A stretch of DNA of 64,000 nucleotides from Selenomonas sputigena_A (lineage in GTDB: Bacteria; Bacillota; Negativicutes; Selenomonadales; Selenomonadaceae), in assembly GCF_051603425.1 (NCBI RefSeq), contig NZ_CP194411.1, positions 1 through 64,000 of the forward strand, given 5' to 3'. Every line of letters starts with the position of its first letter. The stretch's first letter is position 1. This document shows positions 13,625 to 21,830 of this stretch, piece by piece. The notes beneath the pieces were generated by a model. That model ran no database searches and was not told the origin of the DNA. It saw nothing but the letters and a program-made list of their open reading frames with translations. A program made the position numbers and the translations under genes.

Positions 13625-14925
13625 GAACCGTTCTCCTCTTGCATGTTTTCCACCCGGATGATGCTGCGAACCTCGCTGACAACGGCAAGGCTCCTGAGAT
13701 CGACAGCCGCCTCCTCCAACGCCCTGTGCTTGACACGGTGCGTGATGGCGACAATTTCAGCCTTGTCTTGGCAGCGGCGCGTCTGGATGACCGACTTCAT
13801 GCTGACCTTGTGATTGCCGAATGCCGTCGCAATGGCGGCAAGAACGCCCGGCTTATCATCCACGAGGAGACGCACATAGTACGAAGCTTCCGTCTCCTCA
13901 ATGGGGCAAAGGCTTTTATTGGCATAGCAAGTGCAGTGGACGCGCCCAAAGGTATCCATCTGCATATCACGCGCAATATCGATGACATCGGCCACGACAG
14001 CGGACGCCGTCGGCAGGGAGCCTGCACCGCGCCCGTAAAACATCGCTTCGCCGATGGCATTGCCGCGCACGAAAATCGCGTTGTAAACGTCGTTGACCGA
14101 TGCCAGCGGATGTCCTTTGGGCAAAAACACCGGATGCACACGCACATCGACGCCCCGCTCGCCAAGATCCCGTCCGATGGCCAGAAGCTTCACGACATAG
14201 CCAAGCGTTTTCGCATAATCAATATCTGGCGGCGTGATATGCGTGATGCCCTCAACGGAAACATCCTCGAAACGTATGCGCGTGTTGAAAGCGATTGAGG
14301 CAAGAATGGCAATCTTGCGCGCGGCATCGAGACCTTCGACGTCGGCCGCAGGATTCGCCTCGGCGTAGCCTTTTTCCTGCGCTTCCTTGAGGACGCTGTC
14401 GTAGTCCGAGCCGTTTTCCGTCATCTGCGTGAGCATGTAGTTCGTCGTTCCATTGATAATGCCCATGATTTCCGTCACACGGTTTGCGGTCAGGCACTGC
14501 TTCAAAGGCATGACGATTGGTATACCGCCGCCTACGCTCGCCTCAAAATGGAAATCGACGCCATGCTTTTCCATCGTCTCAAACATATCCTTGCCGAACT
14601 GCGCCACAACATCCTTGTTCGCCGTCACGACATTCTTGCCCTTCCCCATCGCCCGCAGCATATACTCGCGCGCCGGATGAATGCCGCCTAAAAGCTCGAT
14701 AACAATATCAATCTCCTCATCACTGAGGATTTCCTCGATATCCTCCGTCAGATGCAGCCCTTCCATATAGGGACGCTTCTTCTTCGCATCGCGTACAAGC
14801 ACAGTCTTGAGGCAAAGCTTCGCTCCCGTTTTCGCCATGATTTCCTGCTCGTTTTCCCGCAATACGCGCACGACGCCCGTGCCGACCGTCCCGAAGCCCA
14901 GCATGCCAATCTTGATCTCTCTCAT
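13618..14925 (-). CDS. hom: Homoserine dehydrogenase
   Basis: A 435-residue enzyme reducing aspartate semialdehyde to homoserine. Domains in order are an NAD(P)-binding fold with GFGTVGTGVV at the start, the catalytic domain (GGIHPAREYML, VVTANKDVVA, and the IMGIINGTTNYMLTQM segment), and a C-terminal ACT domain (about 350-425, YVRLLVDDKPGVLAAIA) for feedback control, usually by threonine. I chose the ATG at 14925, which has GAGGTG a few bases before it. It sits between an ACT-domain protein gene and thrB. Confidence 0.96.
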   Translation of the reverse strand: MREIKIGMLGFGTVGTGVVRVLRENEQEIMAKTGAKLCLKTVLVRDAKKKRPYMEGLHLTEDIEEILSDEEIDIVIELLGGIHPAREYMLRAMGKGKNVVTANKDVVAQFGKDMFETMEKHGVDFHFEASVGGGIPIVMPLKQCLTANRVTEIMGIINGTTNYMLTQMTENGSDYDSVLKEAQEKGYAEANPAADVEGLDAARKIAILASIAFNTRIRFEDVSVEGITHITPPDIDYAKTLGYVVKLLAIGRDLGERGVDVRVHPVFLPKGHPLASVNDVYNAIFVRGNAIGEAMFYGRGAGSLPTASAVVADVIDIARDMQMDTFGRVHCTCYANKSLCPIEETEASYYVRLLVDDKPGVLAAIATAFGNHKVSMKSVIQTRRCQDKAEIVAITHRVKHRALEEAAVDLRSLAVVSEVRSIIRVENMQEENGSC

Positions 14926-14939
14926 CACTTCACCTCGCA

Positions 14940-15404
14940 TCACGCCTGGCCGAGAACCTCAAGCCTCTTCACGCCGTCCACCATGCGCAGCTTGTCGAGA
15001 AGCGCCTCGAGATCGACGGAAAGGTTCGCCGTCTCGATGGAAAGCGTCGCGTTCGCCACCCCCTGCAGAGGAATCCCCTGGTTGATGGTCAGTACACTGC
15101 CCGAATCGGCCGAAATCGTGTTGAGCACGCTCGACAACACACCCTTCTTATGTTCCAGAAGAAGCGTCAGCGATATGATCTTGTTGCGGCTCGCCTCATA
15201 AAACGGATACACGTAATCCTTGTACTTGTAATAGGCGCTGCGGCTCAGACCCATGCTCTCCACCGCCTCGTTGATCGTTCGCGCATCCCCGCGCTTGAGC
15301 AGCTCCTTTACGCGAATCGTCTTCTTGATCGCCTCCGGCAAAATCTGCTCCTGCACAAGAAAAAAGTCGCTCTGCTTTTTCTGTTCCTTTTTTTCTCTTG
15401 GCAT
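14940..15404 (-). CDS. ACT domain protein (PheB-like)
   Basis: A 154-residue protein with a charged N-terminal part containing a helix-turn-helix-like stretch (TINEAVESMGLSRSAYYKYK, about 43-62) and a C-terminal ACT domain (about 75-150). It matches the PheB/UPF0735 type found beside hom and amino acid genes in Firmicutes. ACT domains bind amino acids, so a regulatory role in threonine or phenylalanine supply is plausible but unproved. AGGAGG precedes the ATG at 15404. It is the first gene of the ACT-hom-thrB unit. Confidence 0.87.
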   Translation of the reverse strand: MPREKKEQKKQSDFFLVQEQILPEAIKKTIRVKELLKRGDARTINEAVESMGLSRSAYYKYKDYVYPFYEASRNKIISLTLLLEHKKGVLSSVLNTISADSGSVLTINQGIPLQGVANATLSIETANLSVDLEALLDKLRMVDGVKRLEVLGQA

Positions 15405-15458
15405 AAAAAAACCTCCTGTCCTTTGCTGCATAATCCTGACTACCTTTTTACGCATGGA

Positions 15459-15487
15459 ATTATATCATTTTTCCACACCATTGTACA
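15459..15487 (-). promoter_or_regulatory. Promoter of the ACT-hom-thrB operon
   Basis: On the minus strand TGTACA (15482-15487) and TATAAT (15459-15464) are 17 bases apart. The -10 is perfect and the -35 is weak. It lies 55-85 bases before the ACT gene. Confidence 0.65.
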
Positions 15488-15572
15488 GTCTCCATAGACA
15501 TTTCTCATACAAAAACGCACCTCCGCCTCTTCTCGGAAACGGAACGAACCGCCCGTGAGGCGGTCTGCCCTC

Positions 15573-16163
15573 CTAGCGGCGGCCAGCCTTGATCTTACTT
15601 TCCGTGCCGTCCAGAAGACGACGAATGTTCGAGTGATGACGCACGATGACGAGAATCGCGGCGGCTCCCCCGAAAACCAGGTACTCCGCCGGTGCGTCAA
15701 AGAAGAAGGCGAGCAGGGGAACGAGCGCCGCAGCCACAATGGAACCAAGCGAAACATAACGTGTAACGAAAACGATGCCGAGCCAGACAAGCGTGACAAC
15801 AGCGGTCACATTCGGCATCAGCATGGCGATGACGCCAAGCCCCGTCGCCACTCCCTTGCCGCCCTTGAAGCGCAGAAAGACGGACGCGGAATGACCGAGG
15901 ATGGCGAACATCCCGCCAAAGACCATGGCCAGCGGTGTGCCGACGAGCAGCATGGCGATATACACCCCGAGGCTCCCCTTGAGGAAGTCAAGCAGCAGGA
16001 CGAGCGCGCCGGGCCCCTTGCCCAACGTACGGTAAACATTCGTCGCCCCAATATTGCGGCTGCCGTAGTTACGGATATCGATGTGCCAAAAAGCGCGGCA
16101 AAGCCAAAGTCCGCTCGGGATGGCGCCGAGAACATAAGCGCTCACACAGGCAAGAAACATCAT
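15573..16163 (-). CDS. plsY: Acyl-phosphate glycerol-3-phosphate acyltransferase PlsY
   Basis: A 196-residue polytopic membrane enzyme that makes lysophosphatidic acid from acyl-phosphate and glycerol 3-phosphate, the first step of phospholipid synthesis. All three family motifs are visible: GSRNIGATNVYR, GHSASVFLRFKGGKGVA and RHHSNIRRLL. About five hydrophobic segments span the membrane. The start overlaps the end of der by 4 bases (ATGATG). A short GC hairpin at 15549-15565 may end the transcript. Confidence 0.96.
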   Translation of the reverse strand: MMFLACVSAYVLGAIPSGLWLCRAFWHIDIRNYGSRNIGATNVYRTLGKGPGALVLLLDFLKGSLGVYIAMLLVGTPLAMVFGGMFAILGHSASVFLRFKGGKGVATGLGVIAMLMPNVTAVVTLVWLGIVFVTRYVSLGSIVAAALVPLLAFFFDAPAEYLVFGGAAAILVIVRHHSNIRRLLDGTESKIKAGRR

Positions 16164-17488
16164 AACTCCTCTTCCCCCTTCCCGCGCACAACAAGGCGCA
16201 GCGGCGTCCCTTCAAAGCCAAAGCTCTCACGCAGCTTGTTCTCAATATAGCGCAGGTACGAAAAGTGCATGAGTTCCGGTTCGTTGACAAAAACAATGAA
16301 TTTCGGCGGACGGATGTCAGCCTGCGTCATATAGCGCACCTTGAGCTGTCGTCCCTTATGAGCCGGCGGCGGATTCACGGCGATCATATCGCGCACAAGC
16401 TCGTTCAGGATGCTCGTCTTGACGCGCATCGCGGCTTGGTCGGCCACATATTTGACGAGATCCGTAATGCGTGCAACGCGCTGGTGCGTGAGCGCCGAGG
16501 CGTAGAGCACAGGCGCATACTGTAAAAAGCCGAGTTCTATGCGCAGCTCCTCCGTAAAGCGCAGCGTGGACTTATCGTCCTTGTTCTCGTAAATATCCCA
16601 TTTGTTCACAAGGAGTATGACCGCCTTGCCCGACTCATGCGCATAGCCTGCAATCTTCTTGTCCTGCTCCGTTACGCCTGCCGTGGCGTCGAGCACGACG
16701 AGCACGACATCGGCGCGGTCAACGGCGCGCAGCGCGCGCATCACGCTGTATCGCTCGATCGGTTCGTCAATCTTTCCCTTGCGCCGCATTCCCGCCGTAT
16801 CTATAAGAAGGAACTTTATATCATCCTTCGTGAAATGCGTGTCGATTGCATCGCGCGTCGTACCCGCCACATCACTGACAATCACGCGTTCTTCGCCCAA
16901 AAGCGCATTGACGAGCGAGGACTTGCCCACATTCGGACGACCTATGACGGCAATGCTGATTTCATCGGCGTCCTTTTCCTCCTCCCTGTCCTCAGGGAAA
17001 AGGGCGACAAGCTCATCGAGCAGGTCACCGAGATTCATGGCATTCGTCGCGGAAATCGGCACGGGATCGCCAAGGCCGAGATTATAGAACTCGTAGACAT
17101 CGTTCTCTTGCTTCGGCGAATCGATCTTGTTCACGGCGAGCAGCACGGGCTTCTTCGTCGTGCGCAGCATCTTGCCCACTTCCTCGTCCGCCAGCGTAAG
17201 TCCTGCACGCCCGTCCACGAGGAAGAGGATTACATCGGCTTCCTCCATGGCGATTCTCGCCTGCTGGCGCATCGATCGCAGAATCACGTCCTCCGTCTCA
17301 AACTCAATGCCGCCCGTATCAATCATCGTGAACTCTCTGCCAAGCCATTCGGCATCAAGGTAAATGCGATCGCGCGTTACGCCCGGCAAATCGTCCACGA
17401 TGGACACGCGCTTCCTGCCCAATTTATTGAAGAGCGTGGACTTTCCCACATTCGGACGCCCCACGATCGCCACGATCGGCTTGCTCAT
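16160..17488 (-). CDS. der: Ribosome-associated GTPase Der (EngA)
   Basis: A 442-residue double GTPase needed for 50S ribosome assembly. Two G domains are present, each with GRPNVGKST/S (residues about 10 and 184), a DxxG motif (DTGG, DTAG) and an NKxD motif (NKID, NKWD). A C-terminal KH-like domain ends the protein. The start overlaps the upstream radical SAM gene by 4 bases (ATGA), and its own end overlaps plsY, so the three are translated as a chain. Confidence 0.97.
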   Translation of the reverse strand: MSKPIVAIVGRPNVGKSTLFNKLGRKRVSIVDDLPGVTRDRIYLDAEWLGREFTMIDTGGIEFETEDVILRSMRQQARIAMEEADVILFLVDGRAGLTLADEEVGKMLRTTKKPVLLAVNKIDSPKQENDVYEFYNLGLGDPVPISATNAMNLGDLLDELVALFPEDREEEKDADEISIAVIGRPNVGKSSLVNALLGEERVIVSDVAGTTRDAIDTHFTKDDIKFLLIDTAGMRRKGKIDEPIERYSVMRALRAVDRADVVLVVLDATAGVTEQDKKIAGYAHESGKAVILLVNKWDIYENKDDKSTLRFTEELRIELGFLQYAPVLYASALTHQRVARITDLVKYVADQAAMRVKTSILNELVRDMIAVNPPPAHKGRQLKVRYMTQADIRPPKFIVFVNEPELMHFSYLRYIENKLRESFGFEGTPLRLVVRGKGEEEL

Positions 17489-18900
17489 TCCATCATCTCC
17501 CTTGCCCCGGGATTATTCCCCGGCTTCGTATAGGCAGCGTTGCTCTGCCACATATAGGCTGCCTCCGCCGCCCGTGCCCCACGGTAATGCGTCCAGTCGC
17601 ACAGAGCCTGCGCGATATCGCGCCCGCCCTGCGCCGTCTCGACGCGGATCCCCGGCAGGGAGCGGCGAAAGCCCTCCAGTGTCATATCGTCCAGAAGAAT
17701 GTTTTCCCCGGTACGCAGGGCGCATTCCGGAAAAATCACGCCCTGCACGCCGTCCAGACGCTTCAAGGCGCGCAGCATATCCTCCCCCGTCAAAAGACCC
17801 GATACATTGACCGTGCGGCCAAAAAAATCATTTTCCACACCGAGGCAGTGCACGGTAAGCCCACGCACGGTAAGCGCCTCAAAAAGCTTCCGGAAAAGCG
17901 GCTCCACCGCCGTGCCGCAGAGCACCGCAAGAGAAAGCGGCTCCCCATAACCGCGGGATGCATCGATTTCCGCCAGAGCTTCGCGCCACTCCTCCAGAAA
18001 ATTTCGCGTGAGCCCTATGCCGTTGTCAAGCTGCGGAAACGCATCGTATTCCTCGACAGGCGGCACAGGGATGCCCGCCAGAAAGTAGAACTCATCGCCA
18101 AGATAGACGAAGCTTCTTCCTGTCTCACGCCGCGCCTTTTTCTGCCACGGTTCAATCTGGCGCACCACGGCAGCCGCACCCTCGCGGTCAAACATCCGCA
18201 GCGGATAGCAGCCCTCGCGAAAGCGCGTAAGGCCGACAGGCACGACCGCCAGCGACAACGCATGCGGCTGCCGCTTCATCAGCTCCGACACCGTGTACTC
18301 AAGCTCCTTGCCGTCATTGATGCCGGGGCAGAGCACGATTTGCGTATGGTACTCGACATCGGCCGCCTCCAGTCGGTCGAGCTGTGCCCCGATCTCCGCC
18401 GCACGCCGCGTATTGAGCATGGCCGCGCGCAATTCGGGATTCATCGCATGGACGGAAACAAAAAGCGGCGAAAGATGGTACTGCTCGATGCGCTGAAAAT
18501 CCTTTTCCCGCATATTCGTCAACGTAACGAAATTTCCGTATAGAAACGACATGCGGTAGTCGTCATCCTTGACGGAAAGGCTTCTCCTCATCCCAGGCGG
18601 CACCTGGTCGACAAAGCAGAACCAGCAGCGGTTGCCGCAGGAGCGTATGCCGTCAAAAACAGCGGAAGAAAATTCAGCGCCAAGCTCCTCATCGTAATCC
18701 TTCTCAAAGGCCAGAAGCTCCTGCTCGCCGTCCTCATGTTCGACGAGCAGTTCGATCTCCTCCTCGGCAAAGGCGAAGCTCAAATCAATGATATCGCGCA
18801 GTTCCTGGCCATTGACCTGAAGGATCTTATCCCCCGGCCTAAGTTCCAGTTCCTCCGCCAGACTTCCCGGCGCAACGCGAATGATTTCCCCTGACAACAT
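17485..18900 (-). CDS. DUF512 family putative radical SAM protein with N-terminal PDZ
   Basis: A 471-residue protein. A PDZ-like domain (about 1-60, VAPGSLAEELELRPGDKILQ) precedes a radical SAM-like core with CGNRCWFCFVDQ (Cys-x3-Cys-x2-Cys, near residue 88), and the conserved C-terminal DUF512 region follows. The family (FeS-oxidoreductase, TIGR03279) is conserved next to der in many Firmicutes and cyanobacteria but has no settled function. The ATG at 18900 has AGAGGAAAAG upstream. Being coupled to der hints at a link with ribosome or RNA maturation, which is inference only. Confidence 0.87.
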   Translation of the reverse strand: MLSGEIIRVAPGSLAEELELRPGDKILQVNGQELRDIIDLSFAFAEEEIELLVEHEDGEQELLAFEKDYDEELGAEFSSAVFDGIRSCGNRCWFCFVDQVPPGMRRSLSVKDDDYRMSFLYGNFVTLTNMREKDFQRIEQYHLSPLFVSVHAMNPELRAAMLNTRRAAEIGAQLDRLEAADVEYHTQIVLCPGINDGKELEYTVSELMKRQPHALSLAVVPVGLTRFREGCYPLRMFDREGAAAVVRQIEPWQKKARRETGRSFVYLGDEFYFLAGIPVPPVEEYDAFPQLDNGIGLTRNFLEEWREALAEIDASRGYGEPLSLAVLCGTAVEPLFRKLFEALTVRGLTVHCLGVENDFFGRTVNVSGLLTGEDMLRALKRLDGVQGVIFPECALRTGENILLDDMTLEGFRRSLPGIRVETAQGGRDIAQALCDWTHYRGARAAEAAYMWQSNAAYTKPGNNPGAREMME

Positions 18901-18960
18901 CTCTTTTCCTCTGCTTTCCCTGTCCCAAGCGCCCGCAAGGCACACCTATCTGATGAACAA

Positions 18961-18986
18961 GGGAGTGATGAATGTTCATCACTCCC
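18961..18986 (-). terminator. Hairpin after rpsA
   Basis: The perfect arms GGGAGTGATGAA and TTCATCACTCCC with a 2-base centre lie between the rpsA stop and the DUF512 gene. On the minus strand a short T-rich stretch follows. It may only partly stop transcription, since the downstream genes are on the same strand with no obvious new promoter. Confidence 0.6.
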
Positions 18987-19017
18987 CAGCGTCTTCTTAT
19001 TCAGCTATCAGATGCCC

Positions 19018-20163
19018 TCAGTCCTGCTCGGCGTCGCCCGCAGCCTCATCCGCTGCAGGTTCATCCTTGTAGTAAGAAACATCCGCAATCTCGGCATCCT
19101 TCTGCGCTCTCGTGATGGAAAGCGAAATGCGCTTGCGCTTCATATCGATATGCAGGATCTTGACCTTGACAATGTCGCCGAGCTGTACGGCCTCATCGGC
19201 ACGCGCAATGCGGCGGTCGGCAAGCTCACCCATCGGAATCAGGCCGTCGAAGCCCGGCTCGATCTCCATGAACGCGCCGAAATCCGTCAGCTTGATGATC
19301 TTGCCCTTGATATGGGAGCCTTCTGCATAGCGTTCAGCCTTATCCAGCCACGGATCGCGCATCGTATCCTTGACGGAAAGCGAAATGCGCTTCGTCTCGG
19401 GATCGAAGTTCTTCACATAGACATTGACTTCATCGCCGACGGCAAGAACATCCGACGGCTGCTTCACGCGGTGCCATGCGAGATCGGAGATATGAGCAAG
19501 TCCGTCAACGCCGCCGATATCGATGAAAGCGCCATACTCGACAAGACGCTTGACCGTACCCGGAATGATCTGGCCAACCTCAAGCTTCGAGAAGACTTCT
19601 TCCTGCTTCTTCTCACGTTCCTCCTCGAGGAGGCTGCGGCGCGAAAGCACAAGGCGCTGCTTGCGAATATCGATTTCGATCGGCAGAGCCTCAACCGTCG
19701 TATCCACATAGACGGAAAGATCCTTGACGAAATGAAGCTCCATCTGGGAAGCGGGGATAAAACCGCGCAGCCCGTTGACAGAAGCTACGAGACCGCCCTT
19801 GACGACCTGCGTGATATGCGCCTGGAGCGTCTGCCCTTCTTCCTTCAGGGCCTCGATTTCCTTCCATGCAACCATGCGGTCGGCGCGAACCTTGGAAACC
19901 GTCGCGCCATTCTCGCCCCCGAGCGCTACGACGAAAACCTCGATCTCGTCATCCACCTTAACAACATCCCTGGCAGAATCCGGCTCTGGCGAAGCAAGCT
20001 CCTTCTTCGCTATGGGGATGTCTGCTTTGAGACCCGGAATATTGACATAGGCCTGTCCGTCCTCAACTGCGACGACCGTAGCCTTCACAACATCGTGTTC
20101 CCTTACCTCCTGCATGGACTCCTCTTCAGCTTCCAGCAAACTCTTCATGTCTTGTTCTTGCAC
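19018..20163 (-). CDS. rpsA: 30S ribosomal protein S1 (four S1 domains)
   Basis: A 381-residue RNA-binding protein with four S1 domains (about 22-90, 105-170, 190-260, 275-345), each with a recognisable GxVxxxxxxGxxV-type core such as GTVKRLVEYGAFIDIGGVDG. A short acidic tail follows. Firmicutes S1 proteins are commonly of this four-domain size, shorter than E. coli S1. The start is taken as GTG at 20163, because AAGGAGG lies 9-10 bases before it; an ATG at 20148 is 15 bases further in. The start overlaps the end of ispH by 19 bases, and in related bacteria the two are often fused. Confidence 0.93.
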   Translation of the reverse strand: MQEQDMKSLLEAEEESMQEVREHDVVKATVVAVEDGQAYVNIPGLKADIPIAKKELASPEPDSARDVVKVDDEIEVFVVALGGENGATVSKVRADRMVAWKEIEALKEEGQTLQAHITQVVKGGLVASVNGLRGFIPASQMELHFVKDLSVYVDTTVEALPIEIDIRKQRLVLSRRSLLEEEREKKQEEVFSKLEVGQIIPGTVKRLVEYGAFIDIGGVDGLAHISDLAWHRVKQPSDVLAVGDEVNVYVKNFDPETKRISLSVKDTMRDPWLDKAERYAEGSHIKGKIIKLTDFGAFMEIEPGFDGLIPMGELADRRIARADEAVQLGDIVKVKILHIDMKRKRISLSITRAQKDAEIADVSYYKDEPAADEAAGDAEQD

Positions 20164-20975
20164 TTTTGATATACCTCCTTGATAATCCAGTCCGGAGTAG
20201 ATGCCCCGGCTGTGATACCAATTTTTTTGATTTTATCAAACCATTCGTCCTGCAGCTCTGCCGCAGTCTCGATATGATAGGTTTGGCATTCCTTGGAACA
20301 CAACTGCGCCAGGCGCGTTGTATTCGCACTGTTCTTGCCGCCGATGACGAGCATCATGTCGACCTGCCGCGCAAGCTGCACGGCGGCAGCCTGCCGCTGG
20401 TCTGTGGCATTGCAGATTGTCCGAACGATGCGAACATCATTCGACTGATCGAGCAGATGAAGCACGATCTCCTTGAACTTCGCCCCGGAAAACGTCGTCT
20501 GCGCGACAATCCCCATGCGAGCACACGGCGCGACAGCCTCGGCTCCTTCCACGGAGTCCACGATGACGGCATCGCCGCCTGCCCATTCAAAGATGCTCCT
20601 GACCTCCGGATGGCATTTTTCTCCTACGATAACGACAGAATATCCCTCTTCAAAAAGAGCATGCGCCGCCAACTGTGCCTTTTTTACATGCGGACACGTC
20701 GCGTCGACGACATTAAGCCCCCGCTCCTTGGCCTCGTCATAAACAAGAGGTCCGACGCCATGCGAACGGATGATGACGGTTCCCTTTTCCAAATCCGGCA
20801 GGGATTGTACCATGCCGACGCCTTCTTCTGCAAGGCGCGCAACCATCTGCGGATTATGGATGATGGGACCCAGCGTGCAGGACGAGCCGTCGGGCGCCGC
20901 CTGTTCCCGCGCGAGCTGTATCGCGCGTTTCACGCCATAGCAGAAACCGAGGGAATCTGCCAGAAATACTTCCAT
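20145..20975 (-). CDS. ispH: 4-hydroxy-3-methylbut-2-enyl diphosphate reductase
   Basis: A 276-residue iron-sulfur enzyme, the last step of the MEP isoprenoid pathway. The three cluster cysteines are visible: GFCYGVKRA (Cys12), DATCPHVKKA and RTICNATDQRQ. The substrate-site motifs PIIHNPQ, RSHGVGP, TFSG and ASTPDWII are present. The ATG at 20975 follows GGTGGTAGA. It reads into rpsA with a 19-base overlap, so IspH and S1 levels are probably linked. A TATAAT box lies on the minus strand about 80 bases upstream. Confidence 0.96.
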   Translation of the reverse strand: MEVFLADSLGFCYGVKRAIQLAREQAAPDGSSCTLGPIIHNPQMVARLAEEGVGMVQSLPDLEKGTVIIRSHGVGPLVYDEAKERGLNVVDATCPHVKKAQLAAHALFEEGYSVVIVGEKCHPEVRSIFEWAGGDAVIVDSVEGAEAVAPCARMGIVAQTTFSGAKFKEIVLHLLDQSNDVRIVRTICNATDQRQAAAVQLARQVDMMLVIGGKNSANTTRLAQLCSKECQTYHIETAAELQDEWFDKIKKIGITAGASTPDWIIKEVYQKCKNKT

Positions 20976-21313
20976 ATATCTACCACCAAATATATAATGT
21001 ACCGCGAAAAACAGAGAAAATCCCCTACTTCCGCAATCTATTTTACATTATAGCATAAATTCAACCGCTCATGCTATTATTTTTTATCATTCCCAAGGCA
21101 ATTTTTTTCTTTTCAAAGAAAATCGGCAAAATTACAGGAGTCAAACCGGTTTTCTTGCTCAAGAAGCGGGACTTCCAAGGGCTCCGTAAACAAGGATAAA
21201 TATTTGTTGTTAATTCTTCTCTTTCGTGGTACAATAAATATGCGAGGCGGAACCAAGAAAGATTCGCCTTGCATATCGTTAACATAACATCTGAGAAGGA
21301 GCGATATATTATT
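20976..21313. other. Divergent intergenic region ispH/dps
   Basis: This 338-base gap separates ispH (minus) from dps (plus). It is AT-rich, carries a minus-strand TATAAT near 21051-21056 for ispH and the plus-strand dps promoter at 21207-21235. I see no gene here. Confidence 0.6.
21207..21235 (+). promoter_or_regulatory. Promoter of dps
   Basis: TTGTTA (21207-21212) and TACAAT (21230-21235) are separated by 17 bases and lie about 80 bases upstream of the dps start. I saw no obvious PerR or Fur box. Confidence 0.7.
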
Positions 21314-21742
21314 ATGGAAAAAAGATTGAACCAGCTGCTTTCCGATCTCGTTGTGGAGTACCATAAACTTCAACACTACCACTGGTACGTCAAGGGCAAG
21401 GATTTCTTCCAGGTTCATGCCCAGCTCGAAACTTACTACGACGGTGTACGTGACAGCATCGACGCCGTTGCCGAAGGCATCCTGCAGATCGGGCACGAAC
21501 CGCTTTCCTCCCTCAAGGATTTTCTCGCACTCACCAAGATCAAGGAAGCGCAGCCGGGTTTCGTGAACTCGGACATCGTCCTCGACGAGGTGGAAAAGGA
21601 TTTCTCTTACATCTACGAAGAAATCCGCGAGCTCAAGAAGGCCGCTGACGAAGCCAACCGCTATGTCACCTCCATGCTCATGGATGACCTCATCACGAAC
21701 TATGCAAAGACGCTCTGGATGATAAAGCAGTCGCGCAAATAA
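21314..21742 (+). CDS. dps: Dps family ferritin-like DNA-protection protein
   Basis: A 142-residue Dps/ferritin-like protein. The interface ferroxidase residues are visible in LQHYHWYVKGKDFFQVHAQLE and YYDGVRDSIDAVAEGI. Dps dodecamers oxidise and store iron and protect DNA from peroxide, which suits an anaerobe under oxygen stress. AAGGAG lies about 12 bases before the ATG at 21314; an upstream in-frame ATG at 21269 has no ribosome binding site. The gene stands alone on the plus strand and shares a bidirectional terminator with the chemoreceptor gene beyond. Confidence 0.92.
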   Translation: MEKRLNQLLSDLVVEYHKLQHYHWYVKGKDFFQVHAQLETYYDGVRDSIDAVAEGILQIGHEPLSSLKDFLALTKIKEAQPGFVNSDIVLDEVEKDFSYIYEEIRELKKAADEANRYVTSMLMDDLITNYAKTLWMIKQSRK

Positions 21743-21763
21743 GGCAAACCATACAATCATTAC

Positions 21764-21808
21764 AAAAGAGCAGCCCCGGAAGCAAATCGCTTCCGGGGCT
21801 GCTCTTTT
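21764..21808. terminator. Bidirectional terminator dps/mcp
   Basis: The perfect 20-base arms AAAAGAGCAGCCCCGGAAGC and GCTTCCGGGGCTGCTCTTTT flank a 5-base loop. The A and T ends let it work on both strands, ending dps (plus) and the chemoreceptor gene (minus). Confidence 0.93.
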
Positions 21809-21830
21809 GAATCTGGCCGGATGCAGCGCC

